From Blastococcus sp. CT_GayMR20 (GTDB lineage Bacteria > Actinomycetota > Actinomycetes > Mycobacteriales > Geodermatophilaceae), in the NCBI RefSeq assembly GCF_004570345.1, contig NZ_SPQM01000023.1, positions 1-43,128 on the forward strand: 43,128 nucleotides of DNA. Direction: 5' to 3'. The notes below the pieces were generated by a model. It ran no database searches. It was not told where the DNA came from and saw only the letters and a list, made by a program, of their open reading frames with translations. Positions 19,579 through 29,299 of this stretch are shown piece by piece (position 1 is the first letter of the stretch; each line of letters opens with the position of its first letter). The translations under genes and the position numbers were made by a program.

Positions 19579-19584
19579 TAACCT
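19579..19584 (+). promoter_or_regulatory. -10-like hexamer TAACCT of FAH-family gene
   Basis: TAACCT ends 7 bp before the GTG start at 19592. A matching hexamer for the divergent VOC gene (TACCGT, minus strand, 19554-19559) lies 19 bp away, giving back-to-back leaderless promoters. Confidence 0.45.
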
Positions 19585-19591
19585 CGGCTGC

Positions 19592-20404
19592 GTGCGCATC
19601 GTCCGTTTCGCCTCACCTCAGGGCATGTCCTTCGGCGTCCTCGACGGGGACGGCCAGGTGGCCCAGATCGAGGGACACCCCTTCGGCCGGATCTCCTTCA
19701 CCGGGGCCCGCTACGCGCAGGCCGACATCCGGCTGCTGTCGCCGATCCTCCCGAGCAAGGTGGTCTGCGTCGGCAAGAACTACGCCGCGCACATTGCGGA
19801 GATGAACACCGGCGACGCCCCGAAGGAGCCGCTGCTGTTCCTCAAGCCCTCCACGTCGGTGATCGGACCCGGCGACGCGATCCGCATCCCCCCGGGCAGC
19901 ACGAACGTGCACCACGAGGCCGAGCTGGCCGTCGTCATCGGCGCCCGGGGTGCCCGCAACGTGACGCCGGACCAGGTGCCGGCGAGCATCTTCGGCTACA
20001 CGATCGGCAACGACGTCACCGAGCGGGACATGCAGAAGAGCGACGGGCAGTGGACCCGGGCCAAGGGCTTCGACTCCTTCTGCCCGATCGGGCCGTGGAT
20101 CGAGACCGACCTGCCCGGCCTCGGCCTCGACCCCGCCGACCTCGAGGTCGCCTGCACCGTGGACGGCGAGGAGCGCCAGCGGGGCCGCACCAGCCAACTG
20201 ATCTTCGACGTCCCGACGCTCATCTCCCACATCTCGCAGGTGATGACGCTGCTGCCGGGTGACGTCGTCCTCACCGGCACGCCGTCCGGGGTCGGGCCGA
20301 TCCGGCCGGGCCAGAAGGTGGACGTCACGATCGAGGGGCTGGGCACGCTGTCCAACAGCGTCGCCGCGGCCGAGGCCGTCTCCACCGCCGGCGGCAACCG
20401 ATGA
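19592..20404 (+). CDS. Fumarylacetoacetate hydrolase-family protein
   Basis: A 270-residue FAH-superfamily enzyme, homologous by motif and position to mycobacterial Rv2993c, which also lies between leuB and gltX. The family hydrolyses, decarboxylates or isomerises acylpyruvate-type compounds with a divalent metal. The metal ligands are visible: Glu109 and Glu111 in [11 protein letters not shown] and Asp141 in [25 protein letters not shown] and [15 protein letters not shown] are further family motifs. GTG at 19592 fits MRIVRFA and the TAACCT hexamer. Its TGA overlaps the gltX ATG (ATGA), so the two genes are translationally coupled. Exact substrate unknown. Confidence 0.93.
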   Translation: MRIVRFASPQGMSFGVLDGDGQVAQIEGHPFGRISFTGARYAQADIRLLSPILPSKVVCVGKNYAAHIAEMNTGDAPKEPLLFLKPSTSVIGPGDAIRIPPGSTNVHHEAELAVVIGARGARNVTPDQVPASIFGYTIGNDVTERDMQKSDGQWTRAKGFDSFCPIGPWIETDLPGLGLDPADLEVACTVDGEERQRGRTSQLIFDVPTLISHISQVMTLLPGDVVLTGTPSGVGPIRPGQKVDVTIEGLGTLSNSVAAAEAVSTAGGNR

Positions 20405-21481
20405 CCGTCCCGGGGCCGGTCCGGACGCGCTTCTGCCCGTCGCCGACCGGCCTGGTGCACGTCGGGCTGATCCGCACCGCGCTGTTCAACTGGGCGCACG
20501 CCCGGCACACCGGCGGCACGTTCGTCTTCCGGATCGAGGACACCGACGCGGCCCGCGACTCCGAGGAGTCCTACCAGCACCTGCTCGACAGCCTGCGCTG
20601 GCTGGGCCTGGACTGGGACGAGGGCCCGGAGGTGGGCGGCCCGAACGGTCCCTACCGCCAGTCGGAGCGGCACGACCTCTACCGCGAGGTCGCGGCCAAG
20701 CTGCTGGCCGCCGGGCACGCCTACGAGTCCTTCTCGACCAACGAGGAGGTCGACGCCCGCCGGCGGGCGGCCGGGCAGGATCCCAAGCTCGGCTACGACA
20801 ACCACGACCGGTTCCTCACCGACGCGCAGAAGGCCGCGTTCCGGGACGAGGGCCGTCAGCCGGTGCTCCGCCTGAAGATGCCCGACGAGGACCTGGTGTG
20901 GACCGACCTCGTCCGCGGCGAGGTCCGCTTCGCGGCCGGCGCGGTGCCGGACTTCGTGCTCGTCCGCGGCAACGGCGTGCCGCTGTACCCGTTCGTCAAC
21001 CCGGTCGACGACGCCCTGATGGGCATCACCGATGTCCTCCGCGGCGAGGACCTCCTGCCCTCCACCCCGCGGCAGCTGGCGCTGTACGCCGCGCTGACCG
21101 ACATCGGCGTCGCCCGGGGCACGCCGCGCTTCGGGCACCTGCCGCTGGTCACCGGCGAGGGGACGAAGAAGCTCTCCAAGCGCGACCCCACCTCCAACCT
21201 CGACGTCTACCGCGAGCGGGGCTTCCTGCCCGAGGGCCTGGTCAACTACCTGGCGCTGCTGGGCTGGTCGATCGCCGACGACCGCGACATCTTCTCCGTC
21301 ACCGAGCTCGTCGAGGCCTTCGACGTCACGCGGGTCAGCGCCAACCCGGCCCGCTTCGACCTGAAGAAGGCCGAGGCGATCAACGCCACGCACCTGCGGG
21401 CACTGCCGGTGGATGAGTTCATCGAGCGGGTCGTCCCGTTCCTGGCCCGGGCGGGCCTGGTCGCAGATCCCCCGACCGAGG
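20401..21481 (+). CDS. gltX: Glutamyl-tRNA synthetase, truncated at fold-back (left copy)
   Basis: Class I synthetase that charges tRNA(Glu), and in GatCAB organisms also tRNA(Gln), linking it to gatB at the other end of the arm. About 360 N-terminal residues are native. The HIGH-type motif is HVGL in [18 protein letters not shown], and the KMSKS-type motif is KLSKR at 257-261. The anticodon-binding region has only begun when symmetry intervenes after VADPPTE. Beyond 21481 the frame stays open to 23133, but those residues are antisense of gltX and the FAH gene, so the apparent 910-residue protein is an artefact of the palindrome. Start codon ATGA overlaps the FAH-family stop. Confidence 0.93.
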
Positions 21482-21490
21482 TCCAGCACC
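21481..21490 (+). repeat. Short inverted repeat at fold-back point, left copy
   Basis: GTCCAGCACC here is the reverse complement of GGTGCTGGTC at 21639-21648 except for one base (21482 against 21647). It marks the place where symmetry begins. A strand reading gltX in sense would end in GGTGCTGGAC, which can anneal to its own upstream GACCAGCACC and prime copying of the arm. Confidence 0.85.
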
Positions 21491-21647
21491 TCCACCGCGT
21501 CGGTCCCCTTCAGCTGCTTCTCGGCCGAGACCGGGTCGATCTCGACCTCGTCGACGAACAGGAAGCGGAGCAGGCCGACGGCCTCGGAGAGGACGATCAT
21601 CCGCTCCTGGGCCAGCGGGGCGACCGCGGTCAGGATCCGGTGCTGGT
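21482..21647. other. Unique centre of the palindrome (gltX interior)
   Basis: This 166-bp segment is the only non-duplicated DNA in the window. On the minus strand it encodes in-frame GltX sequence from the anticodon-binding region, including [20 protein letters not shown]. On the plus strand the frame continuing from the left gltX copy gives unrelated residues. It is therefore native gltX joined correctly to the right arm and wrongly to the left arm. Confidence 0.93.
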
Positions 21648-22728
21648 CCTCGGTCGGGGGATCTGCGACCAGGCCCGCCCGGGCCAGGAACGGGACGACC
21701 CGCTCGATGAACTCATCCACCGGCAGTGCCCGCAGGTGCGTGGCGTTGATCGCCTCGGCCTTCTTCAGGTCGAAGCGGGCCGGGTTGGCGCTGACCCGCG
21801 TGACGTCGAAGGCCTCGACGAGCTCGGTGACGGAGAAGATGTCGCGGTCGTCGGCGATCGACCAGCCCAGCAGCGCCAGGTAGTTGACCAGGCCCTCGGG
21901 CAGGAAGCCCCGCTCGCGGTAGACGTCGAGGTTGGAGGTGGGGTCGCGCTTGGAGAGCTTCTTCGTCCCCTCGCCGGTGACCAGCGGCAGGTGCCCGAAG
22001 CGCGGCGTGCCCCGGGCGACGCCGATGTCGGTCAGCGCGGCGTACAGCGCCAGCTGCCGCGGGGTGGAGGGCAGGAGGTCCTCGCCGCGGAGGACATCGG
22101 TGATGCCCATCAGGGCGTCGTCGACCGGGTTGACGAACGGGTACAGCGGCACGCCGTTGCCGCGGACGAGCACGAAGTCCGGCACCGCGCCGGCCGCGAA
22201 GCGGACCTCGCCGCGGACGAGGTCGGTCCACACCAGGTCCTCGTCGGGCATCTTCAGGCGGAGCACCGGCTGACGGCCCTCGTCCCGGAACGCGGCCTTC
22301 TGCGCGTCGGTGAGGAACCGGTCGTGGTTGTCGTAGCCGAGCTTGGGATCCTGCCCGGCCGCCCGCCGGCGGGCGTCGACCTCCTCGTTGGTCGAGAAGG
22401 ACTCGTAGGCGTGCCCGGCGGCCAGCAGCTTGGCCGCGACCTCGCGGTAGAGGTCGTGCCGCTCCGACTGGCGGTAGGGACCGTTCGGGCCGCCCACCTC
22501 CGGGCCCTCGTCCCAGTCCAGGCCCAGCCAGCGCAGGCTGTCGAGCAGGTGCTGGTAGGACTCCTCGGAGTCGCGGGCCGCGTCGGTGTCCTCGATCCGG
22601 AAGACGAACGTGCCGCCGGTGTGCCGGGCGTGCGCCCAGTTGAACAGCGCGGTGCGGATCAGCCCGACGTGCACCAGGCCGGTCGGCGACGGGCAGAAGC
22701 GCGTCCGGACCGGCCCCGGGACGGTCAT
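21482..22728 (-). CDS. gltX: Glutamyl-tRNA synthetase, longer partial copy (right)
   Basis: The native version of the gene: about 415 of roughly 490 expected residues. After VADPPTE it continues correctly with [18 protein letters not shown] and [17 protein letters not shown], ending at DAVEVLD where the fold-back begins. The C-terminal 70 or so residues are missing. As in the left copy, the frame runs on through mirrored sequence (to 19996) and should not be annotated as protein. The start overlaps the FAH-family stop by 4 bp. Confidence 0.94.
21639..21648 (-). repeat. Short inverted repeat at fold-back point, right copy
   Basis: Partner of 21481-21490 (9 of 10 bases complementary) across a 148-nt loop. 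On the minus strand it reads GACCAGCACC within gltX codons for Asp-Gln-His. It is the inferred annealing site of the snapped-back 3' end. Confidence 0.85.
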
Positions 22729-23537
22729 CGGTTGCCGCCGGCGGTGGAGACGGCCTCGGCCGCGGCGACGCTGTTGGACAGCGTGCCCAGCCCCTCGATC
22801 GTGACGTCCACCTTCTGGCCCGGCCGGATCGGCCCGACCCCGGACGGCGTGCCGGTGAGGACGACGTCACCCGGCAGCAGCGTCATCACCTGCGAGATGT
22901 GGGAGATGAGCGTCGGGACGTCGAAGATCAGTTGGCTGGTGCGGCCCCGCTGGCGCTCCTCGCCGTCCACGGTGCAGGCGACCTCGAGGTCGGCGGGGTC
23001 GAGGCCGAGGCCGGGCAGGTCGGTCTCGATCCACGGCCCGATCGGGCAGAAGGAGTCGAAGCCCTTGGCCCGGGTCCACTGCCCGTCGCTCTTCTGCATG
23101 TCCCGCTCGGTGACGTCGTTGCCGATCGTGTAGCCGAAGATGCTCGCCGGCACCTGGTCCGGCGTCACGTTGCGGGCACCCCGGGCGCCGATGACGACGG
23201 CCAGCTCGGCCTCGTGGTGCACGTTCGTGCTGCCCGGGGGGATGCGGATCGCGTCGCCGGGTCCGATCACCGACGTGGAGGGCTTGAGGAACAGCAGCGG
23301 CTCCTTCGGGGCGTCGCCGGTGTTCATCTCCGCAATGTGCGCGGCGTAGTTCTTGCCGACGCAGACCACCTTGCTCGGGAGGATCGGCGACAGCAGCCGG
23401 ATGTCGGCCTGCGCGTAGCGGGCCCCGGTGAAGGAGATCCGGCCGAAGGGGTGTCCCTCGATCTGGGCCACCTGGCCGTCCCCGTCGAGGACGCCGAAGG
23501 ACATGCCCTGAGGTGAGGCGAAACGGACGATGCGCAC
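22725..23537 (-). CDS. FAH-family protein (right copy)
   Basis: Mirror of 19592-20404 with the same translation: metal ligands Glu109, Glu111 and Asp141, GTG start at 23537, -10-like TAACCT at 23545-23550 on the minus strand, and ATGA overlap with gltX. Confidence 0.93.
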   Translation of the reverse strand: MRIVRFASPQGMSFGVLDGDGQVAQIEGHPFGRISFTGARYAQADIRLLSPILPSKVVCVGKNYAAHIAEMNTGDAPKEPLLFLKPSTSVIGPGDAIRIPPGSTNVHHEAELAVVIGARGARNVTPDQVPASIFGYTIGNDVTERDMQKSDGQWTRAKGFDSFCPIGPWIETDLPGLGLDPADLEVACTVDGEERQRGRTSQLIFDVPTLISHISQVMTLLPGDVVLTGTPSGVGPIRPGQKVDVTIEGLGTLSNSVAAAEAVSTAGGNR

Positions 23538-23581
23538 GCAGCCGAGGTTAGTCGGGTGCGATTCCTGCCTACCGTGCCCTC

Positions 23582-23959
23582 ATGGCCTGCCGCTTCTCCG
23601 AGATCGTCGTCGACTGCCGCGACCCCGAGGCACTGGCCGCATTCTGGGCGGCCGTCCTCGACTACGAGGTCCTCTCCCGCGAGGAGGGCGAGGTCGAGAT
23701 CGGCCCCGAGGCCGGCTTCGGTGGGGCGGCACCCACGATCGTCTTCGGACGGGTCCCCGACCCGACGCCCGGCAAGCTCCGGCTGCACATCGACGTCAAT
23801 CCGACCGACCGCGACCAGGACGCCGAGCTGCAGCGGCTGTTGGAGCTCGGCGCCACCCCTGCGGACGTCGGGCAGACGGGTGATGAAGGCTGGCACGTGC
23901 TCGCCGACCCGGAGGGCAACGAGTTCTGCCTGCTCAAGCGCCGCCTCGACCCGCTGTGA
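23582..23959 (+). CDS. VOC-superfamily protein (right copy)
   Basis: Mirror of 19170-19547, 125 residues, glyoxalase-like. The TACCGT hexamer at 23570-23575 precedes the ATG by 6 bp. First gene of the VOC-ABM pair. Confidence 0.9.
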   Translation: MACRFSEIVVDCRDPEALAAFWAAVLDYEVLSREEGEVEIGPEAGFGGAAPTIVFGRVPDPTPGKLRLHIDVNPTDRDQDAELQRLLELGATPADVGQTGDEGWHVLADPEGNEFCLLKRRLDPL

Positions 23960-23969
23960 AGGAGCTCCT

Positions 23970-24299
23970 TTGATCCTGATCGTCGTCAAGATCCCCGTCC
24001 GCCCCGAGCGTGCCGAGGAGTGGTCCGCGCTGGCCGCCGACTACGCCCGTGCGGTCAGCGCCGAGGAGGGCAGCCTCTTCTTCGAATGGTCGAAGAGCCT
24101 CGACGAGCCGGACACCTACGTCTGCGTCGAGGGCTTCCGGGACTCCGACGCCGGCGCGGCGCACGTGGGCACCCAGGCGTTCAAGGACTTCGTCGAGCGC
24201 GCGCCGGTCCTCGTGGCCGCGCAGCCGCAGATCATCTACGTCGACGCGCCGGACGTCCCCGGCTGGGGTCCGATGGGCGAGATCCAGCCGCGCGGCTGA
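23970..24299 (+). CDS. ABM-domain protein (right copy)
   Basis: Mirror of 18830-19159. TTG start at 23970 with AAGGAG at 23959-23964, whose first base is the last base of the VOC stop codon. 109 residues. Confidence 0.85.
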   Translation: MILIVVKIPVRPERAEEWSALAADYARAVSAEEGSLFFEWSKSLDEPDTYVCVEGFRDSDAGAAHVGTQAFKDFVERAPVLVAAQPQIIYVDAPDVPGWGPMGEIQPRG

Positions 24300-24308
24300 G
24301 ACCTCGGC

Positions 24309-25895
24309 TCAGCCCTGGCCGGGACGTCGCAGCACGGCGTAGGTCAGCGCGTCGACCAGGGCGTGCCAGGAGGCCTCGACGATGTTGTCGTGGACGCCGA
24401 CGGTGGTCCACTCCCCCACGCCGTCGGTCGTGCTGATCAGGACCCGGGTGGTGGCGCTGGTGCCGCCCTTCCAGCCGAGGATGCGGACCTTGTAGTCGGC
24501 CAGGGAGACCTCGGCCAGCTGCGGGTGCCGGCTGACCAGCGCCTGGCGCAGCGCGTTGTCGAGGGCGTTGACCGGGCCGTTGCCCTCCGCCGTGGTGATG
24601 ATGCGCTCCCCGTCGACATGCACCTTGACCGTCGCCTCGCTGACGACGACGCCGTTGCCCCAGTGCTCGACGGAGGTCTTGTAGCTCTCCAGCTCGAAGA
24701 GCGGCTTCGGGGCGTCCGGCAGCTGCGCGCGCAGCAGCAGCTCGAAGGAGGCATCGGCGGCCTCGAAGGACCAGCCGTCGGCCTCGAGCACCTTGACCTG
24801 GTCGACGACGCGGCTGATCGCGTCGCCCTGCCCCGCGAGGTCGACGCCGAGCTCCCGGCCCTTGAGCTCGATCGACGCCCGCCCGGCCATCTCGGTGACG
24901 AGGATGCGCATGTCGTTGCCCACCACCGCCGGGTCGAGGTGGTTGTACAGCTCGGGGCTGACCTTGATGGCACTGGCGTGCAGGCCGGCCTTGTGCGCGA
25001 AGGCCGAGGCGCCGACGAACGGCTGGTGCTCGTCCGGCGCGATGTTGGCGAGCTCGGCGATGGCGTGGCTGACCCGCTGCAGCTCGGGCAGGCACTCGGT
25101 CGGCACGACGGGGAGCCCCATCTTGGTCACCAGGTTCCCGACCAGCGCGAACGTGTCGGCGTTGCCCGCCCGCTCGCCGTAGCCGTTCGCGGTCCCCTGC
25201 ACATGGGTCACCCCGGCCTCGACGGCGGCGAGGGAGTTGGCCACGGCGCATCCCGTGTCGTCCTGGCAGTGGATGCCGAGCTTGCCGGACGTGCGGGCCC
25301 GCACCTCGGCGACCACCCGGCCCACGCCCATCGGCAGCATGCCGCCGTTCGTGTCGCACATGACCCCGACCTCGGCGCCCGCCGCGAACGCGGTCTCCAG
25401 CACCTGCACGCCGTAGTCCCGGTCGTGCGCGTAGCCGTCGAAGAAGTGCTCGCAGTCGAGGAACACCCGGCGTCCGTGCGAGACGAAGAAGGCGACCGTG
25501 TCGGCGACCATCGCGAGGTTCTCCTCGAGCGTCGTCCGCAGGGCCTCACGCACGTGCCGGACGTCGGACTTGGCGACCAGGCAGACCACCGGCGTCTCGG
25601 CGTCGAGCAGCGCGCGCACCTGCGGGTCGTCCTCCACGCGGACGCCGGCCTTGCGGGTGGCCCCGAAGGCGACCAGCTGCGCGTGCCGGAGCTTGAGCTC
25701 GGTGCGGGCGCGGGCGAAGAACTCGGTGTCCTTCGGCAGCGCCCCGGGCCAGCCACCCTCGATGAACCCGACCCCGATCTCGTCCATGAGCCGCGCGACG
25801 GCGAGCTTGTCGGCGACGGAGTAGCTGACGCCCTCGCGCTGCGCCCCGTCGCGCAGGGTGGTGTCGAAGACGTGGAAATCGAGATCGGTGCTCAC
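24309..25895 (-). CDS. cimA: (R)-citramalate synthase (right copy)
   Basis: Mirror of 17234-18820: 528 residues, GTG start at 25895, HCQDD in place of HxHND. Its leader and attenuator lie upstream at 25938-26024. Confidence 0.93.
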   Translation of the reverse strand: MSTDLDFHVFDTTLRDGAQREGVSYSVADKLAVARLMDEIGVGFIEGGWPGALPKDTEFFARARTELKLRHAQLVAFGATRKAGVRVEDDPQVRALLDAETPVVCLVAKSDVRHVREALRTTLEENLAMVADTVAFFVSHGRRVFLDCEHFFDGYAHDRDYGVQVLETAFAAGAEVGVMCDTNGGMLPMGVGRVVAEVRARTSGKLGIHCQDDTGCAVANSLAAVEAGVTHVQGTANGYGERAGNADTFALVGNLVTKMGLPVVPTECLPELQRVSHAIAELANIAPDEHQPFVGASAFAHKAGLHASAIKVSPELYNHLDPAVVGNDMRILVTEMAGRASIELKGRELGVDLAGQGDAISRVVDQVKVLEADGWSFEAADASFELLLRAQLPDAPKPLFELESYKTSVEHWGNGVVVSEATVKVHVDGERIITTAEGNGPVNALDNALRQALVSRHPQLAEVSLADYKVRILGWKGGTSATTRVLISTTDGVGEWTTVGVHDNIVEASWHALVDALTYAVLRRPGQG

Positions 25896-25937
25896 GCGGA
25901 ACTCCTGGTGCTCATCGGCGGCACCCCTCCGCACACG

Positions 25938-25992
25938 AAAAAGACCCCCCGGGAACGGGAGGTCTGCGCGCGGTCGGGAGGTGACTGCGCGC
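25938..25992 (-). terminator. cimA attenuator (right copy)
   Basis: Mirror of 17137-17191: intrinsic terminator at 25938-25964 preceded by the duplicated ACCTCCCG element that can compete for its 3' arm. Confidence 0.82.
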
Positions 25993-26024
25993 TAGCTGAG
26001 AATGATCGTGCCGGTGCGGTACAT
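25992..26024 (-). CDS. cimA leader peptide (right copy)
   Basis: Mirror of 17105-17137: ten codons with Ile-Ile-Leu near the end; TTTACT hexamer at 26033-26038 on the minus strand. Confidence 0.73.
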   Translation of the reverse strand: MYRTGTIILS

Positions 26025-26118
26025 CGCCGACGAGTAAACCACGGACAGCGCCCGCCGATGTCACCCGCGTCGCACAAATCAGGCGACGGACGGTGGCTGC
26101 GCCTGGTACCCACCTCCG

Positions 26119-26517
26119 GTGCTCACCACGGGATGGGACGTCGTCCGCCGGCCGGACGACGGGGAGTCCGTCGGCTACGTGGTCCCCGACGGCGACCTCG
26201 TCGTGCCGGTCACCCTCGTCGGGACGCCGCTCGGCGCCGCGCGGACAGAGGCCGATGCGACCGCACTGCTCCGCTCCCGGGGACTCGCGGTGCTCGACCG
26301 CCGGTGGTGGTGCCGGCTGCCCGACCCGCTCCCCCGCGGTGTCACCGACGCGGGCGAGCCCGAGCCCGGGTGGGGCTGGCGGCCCGTCGTCCTCGTGGAG
26401 GCCTCCCCCACCGGCTGCCGGGTCCGCCCGGAGTGGCCGGAGCCCGCAGAGCTCGGCGGGCAGGCGACGCTGCCGGTGCCGGTCGGCGACCTGCTGCGGG
26501 CGGAGCCGCCCGCGTGA
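26119..26517 (+). CDS. Hypothetical protein (right copy)
   Basis: Mirror of 16612-17010: 132 residues, GTG start, TACCCA at 26107-26112. Function not recognised. Confidence 0.6.
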   Translation: MLTTGWDVVRRPDDGESVGYVVPDGDLVVPVTLVGTPLGAARTEADATALLRSRGLAVLDRRWWCRLPDPLPRGVTDAGEPEPGWGWRPVVLVEASPTGCRVRPEWPEPAELGGQATLPVPVGDLLRAEPPA

Positions 26518-26520
26518 GCC

Positions 26521-27543
26521 CTAGCCGCTGGCGAGGGCGGCGAGCCGGTCGCCGACGTCCGACGTCCGGATCGGGCCCTGCGGGGAACGCGTGGAGAGGT
26601 CGAAGGCGACCGCGGCGTTGACCTTCTTCGCCTGGTCGGTGCGGCCCAGGTGGTCGAGCAGCAGGCCGACCGAGAGGACGGCGGCCGTCGGGTCGGCGAC
26701 GCCCTGACCGGCGATGTCGGGCGCCGAGCCGTGCACCGGCTCGAACATGCTCGGGTTGGTGCCCGACACGTCGAGGTTGCCGCTCGCGGCCAGCCCGATG
26801 CCACCGGTCACCGCGGCGGCGATGTCGGTGACGATGTCGCCGAACAGGTTGTCGGTGACGATGACGTCGTAGCGGCCCGGGTCGGTGATGAAGAACATCG
26901 AGGCGGCGTCGACGTGCTGGTAGGCGACGGTGACCTCGGGGAACTCCGCGGCCACCTCCTCGACCGTGCGCGACCAGAGCCCGCCCGCGTGGGTGAGCAC
27001 GTTGGTCTTGTGGATCAGCGTGAGGTGCTTGCGCGGGCGGACCACCGCCCGCTCGAACGCGTACCGGACCACGCGCTCGACGCCGAACGCGGTGTTGAGC
27101 GAGACCTCGGTCGCGACCTCGTGCGGGGTGTCCTTCCGGAGGACGCCTCCATTGCCGACGTAGGGGCCCTCGGTCCCCTCGCGGATGCACAGCATGTCGA
27201 TCGCACCCGGAGCGGCCAGCGGGCTCGCCACGCCGTCGAACAGCCGCGCCGGCCGCAGGTTGACGTGGTGGTCGAGCTCGAAGCGCAACCGCAGCAGCAG
27301 CCCGCGCTCGAGGATCCCCGGCGGGACGCCGGGGTCACCGACGGCGCCGAGCAGGATCGCGTCGTGCTCGCGCAGCTCCTCGAGCACGGCGTCGGGCAGC
27401 AGCTCGCCCGTGCGCTGCCAGCGGGACGCACCGAGGTCGTAGGAGGTGCTCTCGATGTCGGGTGCCACCTCGCGGAGGACCTTCAGGGCCTCGTCGACCA
27501 CCTCGGGGCCGATGCCGTCTCCAGGGATCACTGCCAGGCGCAT
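26521..27543 (-). CDS. leuB: 3-isopropylmalate dehydrogenase (right copy)
   Basis: Mirror of 15586-16608: 340 residues with the [11 protein letters not shown] metal site. ATG at 27543, 16 bp after serA. Confidence 0.97.
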   Translation of the reverse strand: MRLAVIPGDGIGPEVVDEALKVLREVAPDIESTSYDLGASRWQRTGELLPDAVLEELREHDAILLGAVGDPGVPPGILERGLLLRLRFELDHHVNLRPARLFDGVASPLAAPGAIDMLCIREGTEGPYVGNGGVLRKDTPHEVATEVSLNTAFGVERVVRYAFERAVVRPRKHLTLIHKTNVLTHAGGLWSRTVEEVAAEFPEVTVAYQHVDAASMFFITDPGRYDVIVTDNLFGDIVTDIAAAVTGGIGLAASGNLDVSGTNPSMFEPVHGSAPDIAGQGVADPTAAVLSVGLLLDHLGRTDQAKKVNAAVAFDLSTRSPQGPIRTSDVGDRLAALASG

Positions 27544-27559
27544 GGCTGCCGACCCTAGG

Positions 27560-29161
27560 TCAGACGGGGGTGATGTCTGCGGACCGGGCCTCGCGGGCAC
27601 CGATCCGGCCGGCGATGTCCTCGAGCAGCTCCGCGGGTACCGGGCTGTCGACGGTGACCGCCATCAGGGCCTCGCCGCCGCGCGTGGTGCGGCTGACCTG
27701 CGCCCCAGCGATGTTGATCGTGGCCTCGCCGAGCGCCGCGCCGACGGTGCCCACGACGCCGGGACGGTCGGTGTAGATGAAGAAGAGCAGGTAGCCCGAC
27801 AGGTCGAGGTCGATGTCGAACCCGTTCACCTCGGTCAGCTTCGGCACCTGGTTCTTGCCGAACAGCGTGCCGGAGACGGTGACCTGCGTGCCGTCGGCCA
27901 TCGCGCCGCGCACGGTGATCAGGTTGCGGTAATCGGGGCTCTCCACATCGCTGGACAGCGCGACCTCCAGGCCGCGCTGCTCGGCCAGGAGCGGCGCGTT
28001 CACGTAGGTCACCTGCTCCTCGACGACGTCGGAGAACACGCCCTTCAGGACGGCGAGCTGCACGACCGACACGTCGAACTCGGCGATCTTGCCGCGCACC
28101 TCGACGGTGACCGACTGGGCCAGGCCACCGGCGACCGCGGTGAAGACCCGGCCGAGCTTCTCGCCCAGGGGCAGGCCGGGCCGGACGTCCTCGGCGACCA
28201 CGCCACCGGCCTGGACGTTGACCGCGTCGGGTACGAACTCGCCCTGCAGCGCCAGGCGCACCGACCGCGCCACGGCGGTGCCGGCCTTGTCCTGCGCCTC
28301 GGTGGTGGAGGCGCCGAGGTGCGGGGTGACCACGGTGTTGGGCAGCCCGAACAGCGGGCTGTCGGTGGTGGGCTCCTTGGCGTACACGTCGATGCCCGCG
28401 GCGCCGACCTGGCCCGACTTCAGCGCGTCCGCCAGCGCCTGCTCGTCGACCAGCCCACCCCGGGCGGCGTTGACGATGATCACGCCACGCTTCGTCGTGG
28501 CCAGCTCCGCGGCACCGATGAGGCCCACGGTCTCCGGCGTCTTGGGCAGGTGGATCGTGATGAAGTCCGCCTCGCGGAGCAGCTCCTCGAGCGGGACCAG
28601 CCGGACCCCGAGCTGGGCGGCGCGGCCGGGCTGGATGTAGGGGTCGTAGGCGATCAGGGTGACGCCGAACGCGGCCAGCCGCTGCGCGACGAGGATGCCG
28701 ATGCGGCCCAGGCCGACGACGCCGACGGTCTTGTCGGTGACCTCGACGCCCATGAACTTCGACCGCTTCCACGCGCCCTCGCGCAGTGACGCGTCGGCGG
28801 CCGGGATCTGGCGGGCGGCCGCCAGCAGCAGCGCCACGGCGTGCTCGGCGGCGCTGACGATGTTCGAGGTGGGCGCGTTCACCACCATGACGCCGCGCTC
28901 GGTCGCGGCGGCGACGTCGACGTTGTCCAGCCCGATCCCGGCACGGGCGACCACCTTGAGGTTGGGCGCGGCCGACAGCGCCTCGGCGTCGATCTGCGTG
29001 GCGCTGCGGATCATCACCGCCGCCGCGTCGGCGAGCGCCGGCAGGAGCGCGGCCCGGTCGGCGCCGTCGACGTGCCGGATCTCGACGTCGCTCCCGAGCA
29101 CCTCCAGCACGCTGGGGGCCAGCTCTTCGGCGATCAGGACGACGGGCGGGGACGTGGTCAC
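27560..29161 (-). CDS. serA: D-3-phosphoglycerate dehydrogenase (right copy)
   Basis: Mirror of 13968-15569: 533 residues, long type with ASB and ACT domains; GTG start at 29161 with TAGGCT at 29170-29175 on the minus strand. Confidence 0.97.
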   Translation of the reverse strand: MTTSPPVVLIAEELAPSVLEVLGSDVEIRHVDGADRAALLPALADAAAVMIRSATQIDAEALSAAPNLKVVARAGIGLDNVDVAAATERGVMVVNAPTSNIVSAAEHAVALLLAAARQIPAADASLREGAWKRSKFMGVEVTDKTVGVVGLGRIGILVAQRLAAFGVTLIAYDPYIQPGRAAQLGVRLVPLEELLREADFITIHLPKTPETVGLIGAAELATTKRGVIIVNAARGGLVDEQALADALKSGQVGAAGIDVYAKEPTTDSPLFGLPNTVVTPHLGASTTEAQDKAGTAVARSVRLALQGEFVPDAVNVQAGGVVAEDVRPGLPLGEKLGRVFTAVAGGLAQSVTVEVRGKIAEFDVSVVQLAVLKGVFSDVVEEQVTYVNAPLLAEQRGLEVALSSDVESPDYRNLITVRGAMADGTQVTVSGTLFGKNQVPKLTEVNGFDIDLDLSGYLLFFIYTDRPGVVGTVGAALGEATINIAGAQVSRTTRGGEALMAVTVDSPVPAELLEDIAGRIGAREARSADITPV

Positions 29162-29299
29162 AGGGCGACAGCCTAGGAGCGCCCACACAGTGGGACGACA
29201 CCGCACCCGTCCGGGGGTCACGTCCTTGTGCGCGGTCGGCCGCACCGACATCCTGACCGCTGGAGACAGTCGGGACCACCGGCGCCGACGGAGGAGATC

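Noticed and set aside
21482..21647. Centre as a site-specific inversion or integration site
   Set aside because: It is plain gltX coding sequence on the minus strand, with no integrase nearby and no att-like structure apart from the 10-bp inverted repeat.
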